From JAAGZL01 sp050297535 (GTDB lineage: Bacteria > Pseudomonadota > Gammaproteobacteria > Chromatiales > Chromatiaceae): a stretch of DNA of 64,000 nucleotides. Location: positions 26,396 through 90,395 of the forward strand of contig JBNKSV010000004.1 in assembly GCA_050297535.1 (NCBI GenBank), read 5' to 3'. The position numbers and the translations under genes are program-made. The notes under the pieces are model-generated. The model was not told the DNA's origin and ran no database searches. It saw nothing but the letters and a program-made list of their open reading frames with translations. Below are positions 16,789 through 26,506 of the stretch, piece after piece (the first letter of the stretch is position 1; each line of letters starts with the position of its first letter).

Positions 16789-18156
16789 TCACTTTTTATC
16801 TTTAATCTCGATCCCCAGGGATTTGAGTTTACGGTAGAGATGAGTACGCTCCACCTCAGCCGCCTCCGCAGTTTTGCTGACATTACCCTCATGCTTCTCC
16901 AGCTGATACTCCAGATACACCTTCTCAAACTGCTCGCGAGCCTGACGCAGTGGCTGATCGAAAGAAAACATCCCTCCGGCATTCACCATTTCGGTCGCCT
17001 TGCGCCCGCTTACGGCCAGCTCGACCTCGTCCTGGGTGATCTCGTCTCCCGCCCCCAGTATCAACAACCGCTGCACCATGTTCTTCAACTCCCGGACATT
17101 ACCCGGCCAGACATAGTTGCGCAGAAAATTCTGGGCTCCGACACTAAAGTGCCGATAAGGCAACTTTTCGTGTTGTACAAAATGATCAACGTAGAATTTT
17201 AACAAATCAGGTACATCTTCAGGATGCTCATGCAGAGGAGGGATGTTCAACGGCACCACATTTAGATGATAGAAGAGATCTTCGCGGAAACGGCCTTCCC
17301 GCACCTCAACCTCCAGATCGCGCTTGGTTGCGGCGATAATACGCACATCAATCTCCACCGGATCAGTTCCGCCAATGCGTAGAAAAGAGCCACTATCCAG
17401 GGCCCCCAACAGCTGGGCCTGGGCCTCCAGATCCATGTCCGCCACCTCGTCCAGAAACAGGGTTCCACCCCGGGCCTGTTCCAGGGCGCCATATTGGATA
17501 CGCTCACCCTTTTCGCTGCCAAACAGCTCGCGTGCCGAGTTGCCCTTGGCAATGGCCGACACCCCCATATCCACAAACAATCCGTCACGGCGCGTACTCT
17601 GGCTATGGAGATAGCGGGCGAAGGTCTCCCTGCCGCTGCCAGCCTGTCCGGTTATCAACACCCAGGAGTCGTGCTGCGCCACCCGCTTCACCTGCTCCCG
17701 CAAGCGTTGCATCACCGTACTCTTGCCGATGGGTTCCACCACGTGCTGTACGTGGCGACGTAGACCCAGATTCTCTTGCTGTAGCTTGTTTGCCTCCAGG
17801 GAACGCTCTACGGTCAATAGCAGTTTCGCCAGAGAGAGGGGCTTCTCCAGGAAATCATAGGCGCCATAGCGGGTCGCCTCCACCGCCGTCTCCACGGTAC
17901 CGTGTCCGGACATCATAATCACGGGGCAGGGCAATCCATCATCCTCGGCCCACTCCTTCAACAGGGTGATACCATCTATGTCTGGCATCCATATATCCAG
18001 AAGCACGAGGTCAGGGCGACGATCACGCAGGGCGCTACGAGCGGCGGCGCCATTCTCCGCCGTTGCCACCGAATACTCTTCGTCCTCCAGGATCTCCTTT
18101 ACCAGGGTCCTGATATCCGGCTCGTCATCCACTACCAATATGTGGGCCTGACTCAT
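16789..18156 (-). CDS. ntrX: NtrX-type response regulator with a degenerate AAA+ domain
   Basis: A 455-residue regulator: receiver (phospho-acceptor D54, MPDIDG), AAA+ domain (about 143-370) and a C-terminal Fis-type helix-turn-helix (EKHEGNVSKTAEAAEVERTHLYRKLKSL). The Walker A motif reads GQAGSGRE (170-177), with Arg in place of the essential Lys. The sigma-54-contacting GAFTGA loop is missing: 213-228 reads GSEKGERIQYGALEQA. Walker B LFLDEVAD is intact. By established knowledge of bacterial enhancer-binding proteins, it should not drive sigma-54 open-complex formation, so it probably acts as a sigma-54-independent DNA-binding regulator. Its start overlaps the ntrY stop by four bases. Confidence 0.9.
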   Translation of the reverse strand: MSQAHILVVDDEPDIRTLVKEILEDEEYSVATAENGAAARSALRDRRPDLVLLDIWMPDIDGITLLKEWAEDDGLPCPVIMMSGHGTVETAVEATRYGAYDFLEKPLSLAKLLLTVERSLEANKLQQENLGLRRHVQHVVEPIGKSTVMQRLREQVKRVAQHDSWVLITGQAGSGRETFARYLHSQSTRRDGLFVDMGVSAIAKGNSARELFGSEKGERIQYGALEQARGGTLFLDEVADMDLEAQAQLLGALDSGSFLRIGGTDPVEIDVRIIAATKRDLEVEVREGRFREDLFYHLNVVPLNIPPLHEHPEDVPDLLKFYVDHFVQHEKLPYRHFSVGAQNFLRNYVWPGNVRELKNMVQRLLILGAGDEITQDEVELAVSGRKATEMVNAGGMFSFDQPLRQAREQFEKVYLEYQLEKHEGNVSKTAEAAEVERTHLYRKLKSLGIEIKDKK

Positions 18157-20411
18157 TTTTTATTCCTCGCTATCGCTTCTTTGTTTAAGGAGGCATTTGT
18201 TTCTTGCACCGCCTGGCTACTGTCAGGCTCCTGATTAGACACCATTATAGGCAAGCGGAACGCAACCCGTCCGCCACCTTCACCGAGGTTCTCCGCCCAG
18301 ATCATACCCCCATGCTCCTCAATAATCTTCTTTACGATAGCCAGCCCAAGGCCGGTCCCCTTGGCCTTGGTGGTAACATAAGGCTCGAATAGGTTGGCCA
18401 TGTTGTCCGCATTAAATCCTGGACCGTTATCGCACACCTGAAACTCTACAAAACGGCAATCCGCCGCAAACAGTTGCCGGGTAGTGACCAAGATACGCCC
18501 ACCCCCATTTTCCATCACCGCTTCCTGGGCGTTCTTCACCAAATTGTGCACCACCTGGCGGATGCGCACCGGATCGGCCTCGATCTTGACCCCATCAGAG
18601 GCAAGATCCGAGCCCATCTCTATCTCTGCAACCGCATCGCGATACAGCTCCAAAATATCTCCCACCAGGTCATCCAGGATCAACGGCTCCGGCGTCATCT
18701 GGGAAGGACGGGCGTAATCAGAGAAGGCATTAACCATCTCCTTCATGGCCTCTACCTGCTGGACAATGGTGTGGGTGGAACGGTCCAACACCTCCGCATC
18801 CTTTTCATCCATCTTGCGCAGATATTTATGTCGCAACCGCTCTGCGGCAAGCTGGATAGGCGTTAGCGGATTCTTGATCTCATGGGCCAGACGGCGCGCC
18901 ACCTCGCCCCAAGCGGAGTCACGCTGGGCCTTGATCAGGGTGGTGATATCGTCAAACACCAGGACATGGCCACCCTTGTCGCCGCCAAGTCCGGCCAACG
19001 GGGTACTGTGGCAATGCAAGACTTGCCGCCCTTCATTGCCGTACAGGATTATCTCACTATGCCACTCCATACCCTTCTCAGACAGAGGCTCACGCAGCAG
19101 ATCCACAAACTGCTGCATCTTGTCCGAACACTCTGCCAGAACATCCAATCCCTTTCCCTGCATATTATCCAGATCCACTTGCAGGATCAGGCTGGCGGCG
19201 TGGTTGGCAGTACGCAGGCTTCCGTCAGTATCAAAGGTTATGACACCGGAGGAGAGATTCCCCAGAACGGTCTCCAGATAGGTGCGCTGGGACTCCACCT
19301 GCCGCTGACTGCTCTCAGCCAGATCCCGCGCCTGGGCGATACGTTGAGTCATGGCATTAAAAGAAGTAACAAGGGTGCTGATCTCATCCCTATGTTCCGG
19401 CACCGGTATTTGTCCGCTGTAGTCCCCATCGGCCACGGCCTTGGTGCCCTTGGCGATATCTGCCACTGGCGCAACCAGGCGCCGGGCGGTAAAAAAAGCC
19501 GCCCATATCGCCGACAGCAGACTGAACAGCAGGACCAATATTAAAGTCATGGTAAAGGTATTTTTGATGCTCTCCCGCAGATAGGCCAACTCCTTGTAGT
19601 GGTTATAGGCCTGCTGCACCTCTTCCGATAGGCCGCTGATCGTATCCGAGGTGGGATATAGCGCCTGTAGAATCCTGGGGCGGATCGGATCGGTGATGAC
19701 CACCCGCATATACAACTGGGACAACTCACCTTGAGGAGTCAAACCGATAAAATCTCCCCCGTCCAACACCTGCTGCAGGATGGACATATCCGGGACATCC
19801 GGTACCAATACCGAAGGATCGACGTTACTGCTGGCGATGACCACAAAGCTCTTGTTATCTATCAGGGTCAGCTCAGATGCTCCGTAACGATCACGCATCT
19901 CCTCCAGGCCGATGGTCATACCCACCACCGAGACCTCATCAAGTTCTGCCAGGACTCTTTTAGTGGCGCGCAGTTTCTCTTTGCGATGCAGATCCAGCGA
20001 CGCCTTACTCAGATCCAAGGCGTCCTCCATCGCCTTGTCTATCCGCACATCAAACCAGTTGTCGATACCGTGCATTAGAAATTGTTGCGAATAGAAATAG
20101 ACCACGGCAACCGGAACAAAGGCGAGCGTCACAAAGATTACCACCATGCGCAAGGTAAGGCGCGAACCGGCCTCGCGGCTGCGGTAGCGTTTGGTCAGGG
20201 CCACTATATTTATAACCACCAAGCCCGCCAACACCATCACACCAAACAGGGTGAATAACAACAGTGGGATAAACATGCGGCTAAGCTCTTCCGTATTCTG
20301 CACGGCGCTGCTCATCAGATGCAGGGTGACCAGCAACAGAACCAAAAGAACGACGACCGGGATTGCCCCGGCTCTAAATCTACCTAACGGCGAATGCGAC
20401 ATGAACGCCAC
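18153..20411 (-). CDS. ntrY: NtrY-type membrane sensor histidine kinase
   Basis: A 752-residue sensor kinase: several N-terminal membrane helices (about 15-35, 40-65, 85-108), a periplasmic domain, a further helix (about 285-307), HAMP (PVADIAKGTKAVADGDYSGQ), a PAS domain (YLETVLGNLSSGVITFD), a HisKA motif LAHEIKNPLTPIQLAAERL, and HATPase_c with NLVKNAQEA and KGTGLGLAIVKKI. It phosphorylates NtrX, with which it overlaps by four bases. Its start region overlaps the DUF4390 gene; an alternative Met at 20402 would shorten that overlap. The stimulus is unknown; family roles include nitrogen and redox sensing. Confidence 0.93.
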   Translation of the reverse strand: MAFMSHSPLGRFRAGAIPVVVLLVLLLVTLHLMSSAVQNTEELSRMFIPLLLFTLFGVMVLAGLVVINIVALTKRYRSREAGSRLTLRMVVIFVTLAFVPVAVVYFYSQQFLMHGIDNWFDVRIDKAMEDALDLSKASLDLHRKEKLRATKRVLAELDEVSVVGMTIGLEEMRDRYGASELTLIDNKSFVVIASSNVDPSVLVPDVPDMSILQQVLDGGDFIGLTPQGELSQLYMRVVITDPIRPRILQALYPTSDTISGLSEEVQQAYNHYKELAYLRESIKNTFTMTLILVLLFSLLSAIWAAFFTARRLVAPVADIAKGTKAVADGDYSGQIPVPEHRDEISTLVTSFNAMTQRIAQARDLAESSQRQVESQRTYLETVLGNLSSGVITFDTDGSLRTANHAASLILQVDLDNMQGKGLDVLAECSDKMQQFVDLLREPLSEKGMEWHSEIILYGNEGRQVLHCHSTPLAGLGGDKGGHVLVFDDITTLIKAQRDSAWGEVARRLAHEIKNPLTPIQLAAERLRHKYLRKMDEKDAEVLDRSTHTIVQQVEAMKEMVNAFSDYARPSQMTPEPLILDDLVGDILELYRDAVAEIEMGSDLASDGVKIEADPVRIRQVVHNLVKNAQEAVMENGGGRILVTTRQLFAADCRFVEFQVCDNGPGFNADNMANLFEPYVTTKAKGTGLGLAIVKKIIEEHGGMIWAENLGEGGGRVAFRLPIMVSNQEPDSSQAVQETNASLNKEAIARNKK

Positions 20412-21004
20412 TCGCTGGATTGATTCCAGGATGGTGAGAGATAGGCCATGGGACGCAGCGGCAGCGGTAGGGCATCAATATCCAAGATGGCCTTGAGGCT
20501 CACTCGATATATCTTGCCTTTCTCCATCTGCTCGTGCCTGATCACCGGTATGGCCAGGATATCCCCCAGGGCGTTGATTGCCACCTCACGGGTCACAAAA
20601 CTCTCCTGGGTATTGGTCTGCAGATTTAGCACTTGGTAGACCGATGCAAGAGGGTGGTAACTGATCTGATAACGCAGACGTGTATCCATGAGATCCTTCT
20701 CCCACAACCAGGCCCCATCTCTTCTCACCTGCAGATGTAACTCCAGCGTCAAGGGCACGCCATTCTGTAGCGCCTCCAACGCCTTATCGGAAAAACCAAA
20801 GTCTATATTTGCATCCAGGACAAATGCATCCGCCGTAGACCGGCAGGTCTGATTAAGGATCTTAAAATCGGCCGCCTGAGATACTAAAGGCAACAGCAGG
20901 ACAAACAGCAACAACCAATATCTGGCCTGCGCACCGCGATCTTGTTGCAGAGAAAAAGACAACTGTTTTTCCTTATTGGGTCTGTTGTGTGAATCATACA
21001 ACAA
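20384..21004 (-). CDS. DUF4390 family periplasmic protein
   Basis: A 206-residue protein with a hydrophobic signal segment (WLLLFVLLLPLVSQAA, about 29-44) and a beta-rich body typical of DUF4390. It ends in the family's YLSPSW...SSEW tail. DUF4390 genes regularly sit between rsmB and ntrY in gammaproteobacteria, as here, and the 3' end overlaps the ntrY start. The association suggests a role in signal input to NtrY, which is inference; no biochemical function is known to me. Confidence 0.82.
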   Translation of the reverse strand: MLYDSHNRPNKEKQLSFSLQQDRGAQARYWLLLFVLLLPLVSQAADFKILNQTCRSTADAFVLDANIDFGFSDKALEALQNGVPLTLELHLQVRRDGAWLWEKDLMDTRLRYQISYHPLASVYQVLNLQTNTQESFVTREVAINALGDILAIPVIRHEQMEKGKIYRVSLKAILDIDALPLPLRPMAYLSPSWNQSSEWRSCRIRR

Positions 21005-21031
21005 AACAGAGACAGGCCGAACAACTATGTC

Positions 21032-22390
21032 TCAACTGCGCTTCTGCAGCCGCGCGTAGAAAAATCCATCCATCGACGCCTCGCCAGGAAGGGTCTGTCG
21101 TCCATGACTGCGGGCATGCCCCCAGTCGCCAGCAATGGGCAACTCAATCGCATCCCCAGTGTTAGACAGAAAAGATTCGATCTGTTCCTCATTCTCTTGC
21201 GGCAACAACGAACAGGTGACATACAGCAACACTCCACCGGGCCTTAATAGCGACCAGGCGGATCGCAGGATTTGCCGTTGCAGTTTGGCCAAGACATCTA
21301 TATCTTCCGGGCGTCTTAACAGTTTGATGTCAGGATGACGCCGGATCACTCCCGTGGCGGAGCAGGGCACATCCAACAAGATGCGATCGTAGCTCCTTTC
21401 CGCCCAGGCGCCGTTTGGTTTCTCCGCATCCCCCGCGTACAGATCGGCCTTGAGTCCCAGTCGGCCCAGATTCTCCTGCACCCTTTGCAACCGCTCCGGG
21501 CTAACATCCACCGCAGTCATAGATACAGAATCAGATGCAATCTCCAGAATATGACAGGTCTTACCACCTGGAGCCGCACAGAGGTCTAGCACCTCCTGCC
21601 CCGAATCCAACTCCATAAGGCCAGCCGCAAGCTGGGCACCACCATCCTGGACCGAGACTAGCCCCTCGTTAAACCCTGGCAGTTCCGACACATCCCGCGG
21701 CCGATCCAGCACCAGGCCAGATGCCGTATCAGGAATCGGCCTGGCCGTGATCGACTCGGCCTGCAACCTGTCGACATATTCCCTCCTGGAACCACGCTGC
21801 AGATTGACTCGCAGACCCATGGGTGGACGGGTGTTGGTCGCCTCTAGGACTGCACGCCATTGGTACGGCCAAGACCCCTGAATCTTTTCTAACAACCACT
21901 GGGGACATGACAGATCAGCAGAAGCATCTTTCTGAATGGCGACCAGCAGCTCATCTTGTCTGCGGATAAAATTGCGCAGCACACCATTTATCAGACCAGC
22001 GGCCCAGGATTTACCCAGACCCCGAGCCCCTTCCACCGTCTCTGTCACGGCAGCATGGGAGGGGGTGCGCATATATATAAGCTGATAGAGGCCGATCAGG
22101 ATAAGCGCTTCCAGATCCTGATCCTTTTTCTTTAAGGGCCTTTCCAGCAACCTGCTTGCGAACCACTGCAACCGCAACCACCAGCGCAGTACGCCATAGC
22201 ATAGCTCCTGCACCATGGCGCGATCCTTTGGCGCCACGTCCAATAGACGTCGTTTCAAGACATCGGAAAGGGAGGCTCCCTCAGCGACCTGACAAATTAC
22301 CCTGGCCGCCAGGACGCGGGCTCCATCCGCCCTACCTGCTCCTTTTGGAGCGGACAGACGTTTCTTTTTCGGATTGGGCTTGCTACCCAA
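21032..22390 (-). CDS. rsmB: 16S rRNA m5C967 methyltransferase
   Basis: A 452-residue RNA methyltransferase (Sun/RsmB). An N-terminal NusB-like RNA-binding domain (about 20-155) precedes the Rossmann methyltransferase domain with the AdoMet motif VLDLCAAPGGKTCHILE. The two catalytic cysteines are in DVPCSATG and VTCSLLPQENE. A basic N-terminal tail is present. The start overlaps the fmt stop by eight bases, so it is coupled to fmt in the def-fmt-rsmB operon. Confidence 0.95.
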   Translation of the reverse strand: MGSKPNPKKKRLSAPKGAGRADGARVLAARVICQVAEGASLSDVLKRRLLDVAPKDRAMVQELCYGVLRWWLRLQWFASRLLERPLKKKDQDLEALILIGLYQLIYMRTPSHAAVTETVEGARGLGKSWAAGLINGVLRNFIRRQDELLVAIQKDASADLSCPQWLLEKIQGSWPYQWRAVLEATNTRPPMGLRVNLQRGSRREYVDRLQAESITARPIPDTASGLVLDRPRDVSELPGFNEGLVSVQDGGAQLAAGLMELDSGQEVLDLCAAPGGKTCHILEIASDSVSMTAVDVSPERLQRVQENLGRLGLKADLYAGDAEKPNGAWAERSYDRILLDVPCSATGVIRRHPDIKLLRRPEDIDVLAKLQRQILRSAWSLLRPGGVLLYVTCSLLPQENEEQIESFLSNTGDAIELPIAGDWGHARSHGRQTLPGEASMDGFFYARLQKRS

Positions 22391-23309
22391 GGATCACCCC
22401 ATCCAGCGTATGGGCGTTAAGAAAATCGGCGGCGCTCATGGCGCGTTTGCCCGGCAGTTGCAGTGTCTTTACCCGCAACAGACCGGACCCAGTAGCGACA
22501 TCTATCCCCTGTTGACTAGATGACAAAACCTTACCCGGCCTTTCACCAGCACCCCCAGATAGATCGCTCGCATCCCAGATACGCAATATGTTGCCATCAT
22601 ATTCGGTCTGGGCCACCGGCCAGGGATTAAATGCCCGGACCTGGCGACTCAACTCAGCGGCACTACGGGACCAATCCATAACCGCCTCACCCTTCTCCAA
22701 CTTAGAGGCATACACAGCCTTGCTATCATCCTGGGCCTCCGGCTGCAAACTTTCAGCGGCTATACCGGGCAGAGCCTCAAGCAGGGCCGCTGCCCCCAAC
22801 GGTGACAGACGGTCATGCAGGGAACCGCCGGTGTCTTCCGGACCGATAGGGCAGGTCTTTGTTAACAGCATGGGGCCAGTATCCAGACCCGCCTCCATCT
22901 GCATGATGGTGATTCCGGTCTCCTGGTCTCCAGCCATAATGGAACGCTGAATCGGGGCAGCGCCTCGCCAGCGCGGCAACAGCGAGGCGTGGATATTGAT
23001 ACATCCCAGACGCGGGGCATCCAACACCCGTTGCGGCAACAGCAGTCCGTAGGCAACTACCACCATCAGGTCTGCGTCCAGCTTTTCAAGCTGTGACAGA
23101 TCGGCCTCTTCTTTGAAGTTTTTTGGCTGGAAGACAGGGATGGAGTTCTCCTGCGCCAACTGTTTAACCGGGCTTGCCGTAAGCTTGCGCCCCCTGCCTG
23201 CTGGACGATCCGGTTGGGTGTAAACGGCGATGACCTTGTGTTCAGATGCAACTAGCGCCGCCAATGGGGGCACAGAAAACTCCGGGGTTCCGGCAAATAT
23301 AATATTCAT
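22383..23309 (-). CDS. fmt: Methionyl-tRNA formyltransferase
   Basis: A 308-residue enzyme that formylates initiator Met-tRNA using 10-formyl-tetrahydrofolate. The N-terminal IIFAGTPEFSVPPL, the catalytic block CINIHASLLPRWRGAAPIQRSI, and the GITIMQMEAGLDTGPML segment are all present, with a C-terminal OB-like domain. ATG at 23309 is chosen because the conserved N-terminus begins there; a GTG at 23354 would add 15 residues unlike the family. It lies between def and rsmB. Confidence 0.96.
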   Translation of the reverse strand: MNIIFAGTPEFSVPPLAALVASEHKVIAVYTQPDRPAGRGRKLTASPVKQLAQENSIPVFQPKNFKEEADLSQLEKLDADLMVVVAYGLLLPQRVLDAPRLGCINIHASLLPRWRGAAPIQRSIMAGDQETGITIMQMEAGLDTGPMLLTKTCPIGPEDTGGSLHDRLSPLGAAALLEALPGIAAESLQPEAQDDSKAVYASKLEKGEAVMDWSRSAAELSRQVRAFNPWPVAQTEYDGNILRIWDASDLSGGAGERPGKVLSSSQQGIDVATGSGLLRVKTLQLPGKRAMSAADFLNAHTLDGVILG

Positions 23310-23390
23310 CTTTGGTTTCAGTATGGTCTTTTTATCCAATCTGCGACGTGCCACACCCAGGAACAGGCCGTCCCATTCGGATAATCATGC

Positions 23391-23891
23391 CTAGGCCAGG
23401 CGCGCCTCTTTTTCCATCTTCTTGCGAATGCGTTGACGTTTAAGTCCTGATAGATAGTCTATAAACAGCTTTCCATCCAGATGGTCTAACTCGTGCTGTA
23501 TACAGACCGCCAACATGCCGTCAGCCTCCATCTCGACAGCCTCACCATCCAGACTTCGCGCCCTAATCTTGACCCTTTCCGCCCGGATAACCTTTTCGTA
23601 GACCGACGGCACCGACAGACAGCCCTCTTCCGACTCCTCTTCACCTTCCCGCTCCAGAATCTCTGGATTGACAAGACATAGCGGCTGGTCTCTGGTTTCA
23701 GATACATCTATTACCACAACCCTCTGGGCAACCCCAACCTGGGTAGCGGCCAGGCCCACGCCGGAGGCATGGTACATGGTTTCCAGCATATTATCCGCAA
23801 ACTCTTTCAGCTGTTGATCGAACGCCACAACCGGCTTGGCCTGGTTTCTCAGCCTGGGATCGGGGTAGTGCAAAATCTCAAGTATGGACAT
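23391..23891 (-). CDS. def: Peptide deformylase
   Basis: A 166-residue metalloenzyme removing the formyl group from new proteins. All three signatures are intact: GVGLAATQVG (44-53), EEGCLSVPS with metal ligand C91, and HELDHLDG with H133, E134 and H137. ATG at 23891 follows GGAGA at good spacing and matches the family length. A longer frame from 23957 has no support. It heads the minus-strand housekeeping operon and is divergent from the LysM gene. Confidence 0.96.
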   Translation of the reverse strand: MSILEILHYPDPRLRNQAKPVVAFDQQLKEFADNMLETMYHASGVGLAATQVGVAQRVVVIDVSETRDQPLCLVNPEILEREGEEESEEGCLSVPSVYEKVIRAERVKIRARSLDGEAVEMEADGMLAVCIQHELDHLDGKLFIDYLSGLKRQRIRKKMEKEARLA

Positions 23892-24184
23892 CAATTCTCC
23901 GCCATTACACAGACACAAATAATTTATGTGTGCGTATTGTTCCGTAGCACGCAACAAAAATCACGCAAAAACCAGACATTCCTTATTTACTGGACCGAAA
24001 AAACCCGGATAGAGTTCTCAAATTAAATTTTTAGGCTATGAACCGACATTGAAGATAGGTTATAGTATAGTTTAGAAATATGCGCTAACATTATGAAGAT
24101 ACAGGATTCTAGCCCGACAATCAGCTACGAACCCTGGGTATTTTGGAAGCTTAATAACCTACAACGCACTGCAAAGGGATCACC

Positions 24185-25255
24185 ATGCCAAAGTCTATAT
24201 CTAAGCTAACCGGCTTTTTCTTGGGCCTGATCTTTTCATGTTCCGTCGCTGCAGCGGGACAAGCAACCCTGGCCCCTAACCACCCAGACAGCTATGTGGT
24301 GGTAAAGGGAGACACCCTTTGGGATATAGCAGGGAGATTTCTGGTTGAACCCTGGCGCTGGCCGGATGTATGGCAGGCCAATCCCCAGATAGAGAACCCA
24401 CACCTTATCTATCCGGGTGACGTCCTGACCCTTAGCTTCATAGATGGCAAACCGCAGATCACCCTGAACCGCGGAACGGCCATAGAGCAGAACTCGGACC
24501 TGGCTGGTTCGGTAGTCAAACTATCACCCCGGGTACGCAGTTCGGAGATTCCCAAGGCAATACCGGCCATTCCCTTAGACGCCATACAGCAGTTCCTATC
24601 CCGTCCTTATGTTGCAGACAAAGCGCAGTTGGATAATGCGCCATATGTTGTTGATTTTGCCGACGAGCATATCGCAGGTGGCGCAGGGAATAGGGCCTAT
24701 GTCCGGGAGATCCAGGACGACCAACACAGAAAATTTGATGTAGTGCGCCCAGGCGGCCCCTACAAAGACGCAATCACCGGAGAGATCCTGGGCTACGAAG
24801 CGCAGTTCGTTGCCACGGCCGTGCTGCAACACACCGGCGACCCGGCTACCGTCATGCTAGAGACATCAGAGATGGAGGTGGTTAAGGGTGACCGTCTGAT
24901 TCCGGCCATCGAGGACAAATTCATCACCACCTTCTTCCCTAAGCCCCCCCAGAGAGAAGTGCTTGGCAGCATAATCTCCGTACTGAACGGAGTCAGCCAG
25001 ATCGGACAATATAATATCGTGGTCGTAGACCGCGGCGAAACGGATGGCCTTGAGGTTGGGACGGTCTTGGCTATTGACCAGAATGGCGAGGTAGTTAGAG
25101 ATATTGTTACTCCAAACAGCGCCGACACGGTAAAACTCCCGGACGAGAGGGCCGGAACCCTGATGATCTTCCGCACCTTCCCCAGGGTTAGTTTCGGTCT
25201 GGTTATGGAGGCATCCAAGGCGCTGCACGTGAACGACAGGGTACACAATCCTTAG
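24185..25255 (+). CDS. LysM-domain envelope protein
   Basis: A 356-residue secreted protein with an N-terminal signal (GFFLGLIFSCSVAAAG) followed at once by a LysM peptidoglycan-binding domain (SYVVVKGDTLWDIAGRFL ... NPHLIYPGDVLTL, about 38-85). The remaining 270 residues are a beta-rich region without a motif I recognise. A LysM gene between def and dprA is a recurrent gammaproteobacterial arrangement. A role in cell-wall binding or division is inferred. It is preceded by a 290-base divergent spacer. Confidence 0.88.
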   Translation: MPKSISKLTGFFLGLIFSCSVAAAGQATLAPNHPDSYVVVKGDTLWDIAGRFLVEPWRWPDVWQANPQIENPHLIYPGDVLTLSFIDGKPQITLNRGTAIEQNSDLAGSVVKLSPRVRSSEIPKAIPAIPLDAIQQFLSRPYVADKAQLDNAPYVVDFADEHIAGGAGNRAYVREIQDDQHRKFDVVRPGGPYKDAITGEILGYEAQFVATAVLQHTGDPATVMLETSEMEVVKGDRLIPAIEDKFITTFFPKPPQREVLGSIISVLNGVSQIGQYNIVVVDRGETDGLEVGTVLAIDQNGEVVRDIVTPNSADTVKLPDERAGTLMIFRTFPRVSFGLVMEASKALHVNDRVHNP

Positions 25256-25281
25256 TTGAGTCTCGGCCTTGACCTTTGCTG

Positions 25282-26496
25282 ATGGATCGGCAACCCGAAG
25301 AGGAGAGCGTTCTGCCAACACAGAATGAGGAGTTAAGATATTGGTTAGCCCTGCTGCATGCGCCGGGCGTAGGCAGCGTGACCTTCAACCGCCTCCTGCT
25401 AAAGGCAGGAGGCCCGGAACATCTCTTCAATGTCCCAGTGTCAAGACTAGACGACTGGGGAATAAAAGACACACTTAAGGGGTATATGCGGAATCCTGAC
25501 TGGGATGCGGTCGAGATAGACCTGCACTGGGCGGAACAACCCGACAACTACCTTCTCCACATTCAGAACCCACTTTATCCAGCCCAGTTACGAGAGATCC
25601 CAGACCCCCCTCCCATTCTATTTGTAACCGGCGATCCGGAGGTACTCTCCACGCCGCAACTGGCCATGGTAGGCTCACGCAACCCCAGCGCCTCCGGCAA
25701 AGAGACCGCGCGCGAGTTCGCCTACCACTTGGCCAGAGCTGGGATCACCATCACTAGCGGACTGGCCATCGGCATAGACGGGATCTGCCATAGCGGGGCC
25801 CTGGAGGCGGAAGGTCTCACCATCGCCGTAACCGGTACCGGACTGGATCGGGTCTATCCCGCCAGCCAGCACCAACTTGCCCACCGGATCGCAAAACAAG
25901 GCGGGGCGCTGGTCTCGGAATTCCCGCCAGGGACAGAGGCCCGTCCCGGTAATTTTCCGCGCCGCAATCGTATTATCAGCGGGCTAAGCCTGGGCACACT
26001 GGTGGTTGAGGCCGCCCAGAAGAGCGGCTCCCTGATCACCGCCAGACTGGCCTCCGAGCAAGGACGCGAGGTATTCGCCATCCCCGGCTCCATCCACAAC
26101 CCATTGGCCAGGGGCTGCCACCAACTCATACGCCAAGGCGCCAAACTGGTGGAGACCGCCGGTGACATATTGGAAGAGTTAGCCCCACATATAGGTGCAT
26201 TTAGCCCTGCTATATCAAAGGGAGACGAACAACAAACCCCCTCCAACACGGAACAGACGCTAGATCCTGAGTATCAACACCTGCTTACCTGCATGGGCTT
26301 CGATCCGGTGCAGATTGATCTATTGATCCAGCGCAGTGGATTGACCGCGGAGGCGGTTTCCTCCATGCTAATTTTGCTTGAACTGGAAGGTCATGTATCA
26401 TCTGCGCCCGGTGGGATATATTGCCGCACGGGAACAACCAAGCTAAACAGCGGTCAATCCACATCCAATCAGAACGGAATGACACAGACGACCTAG
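25282..26496 (+). CDS. dprA: DNA-processing protein A
   Basis: A 404-residue DprA/Smf protein that loads RecA on incoming single-stranded DNA during natural transformation. The Rossmann core shows VGSRNPSASGKE, SGLAIGIDGICHSGAL, TVTGTGLDRVYPA-type segments, LVSEFPPGTEARPGNFPRRNR and AQKSGSLITARLA. A SAM-like N-terminal region and a C-terminal winged-helix-like segment flank it. ATG at 25282 is preferred over the TTG at 25276. It is 26 bases after the LysM gene. Confidence 0.94.
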   Translation: MDRQPEEESVLPTQNEELRYWLALLHAPGVGSVTFNRLLLKAGGPEHLFNVPVSRLDDWGIKDTLKGYMRNPDWDAVEIDLHWAEQPDNYLLHIQNPLYPAQLREIPDPPPILFVTGDPEVLSTPQLAMVGSRNPSASGKETAREFAYHLARAGITITSGLAIGIDGICHSGALEAEGLTIAVTGTGLDRVYPASQHQLAHRIAKQGGALVSEFPPGTEARPGNFPRRNRIISGLSLGTLVVEAAQKSGSLITARLASEQGREVFAIPGSIHNPLARGCHQLIRQGAKLVETAGDILEELAPHIGAFSPAISKGDEQQTPSNTEQTLDPEYQHLLTCMGFDPVQIDLLIQRSGLTAEAVSSMLILLELEGHVSSAPGGIYCRTGTTKLNSGQSTSNQNGMTQTT

Positions 26497-26506
26497 GCCG
26501 ATATAT

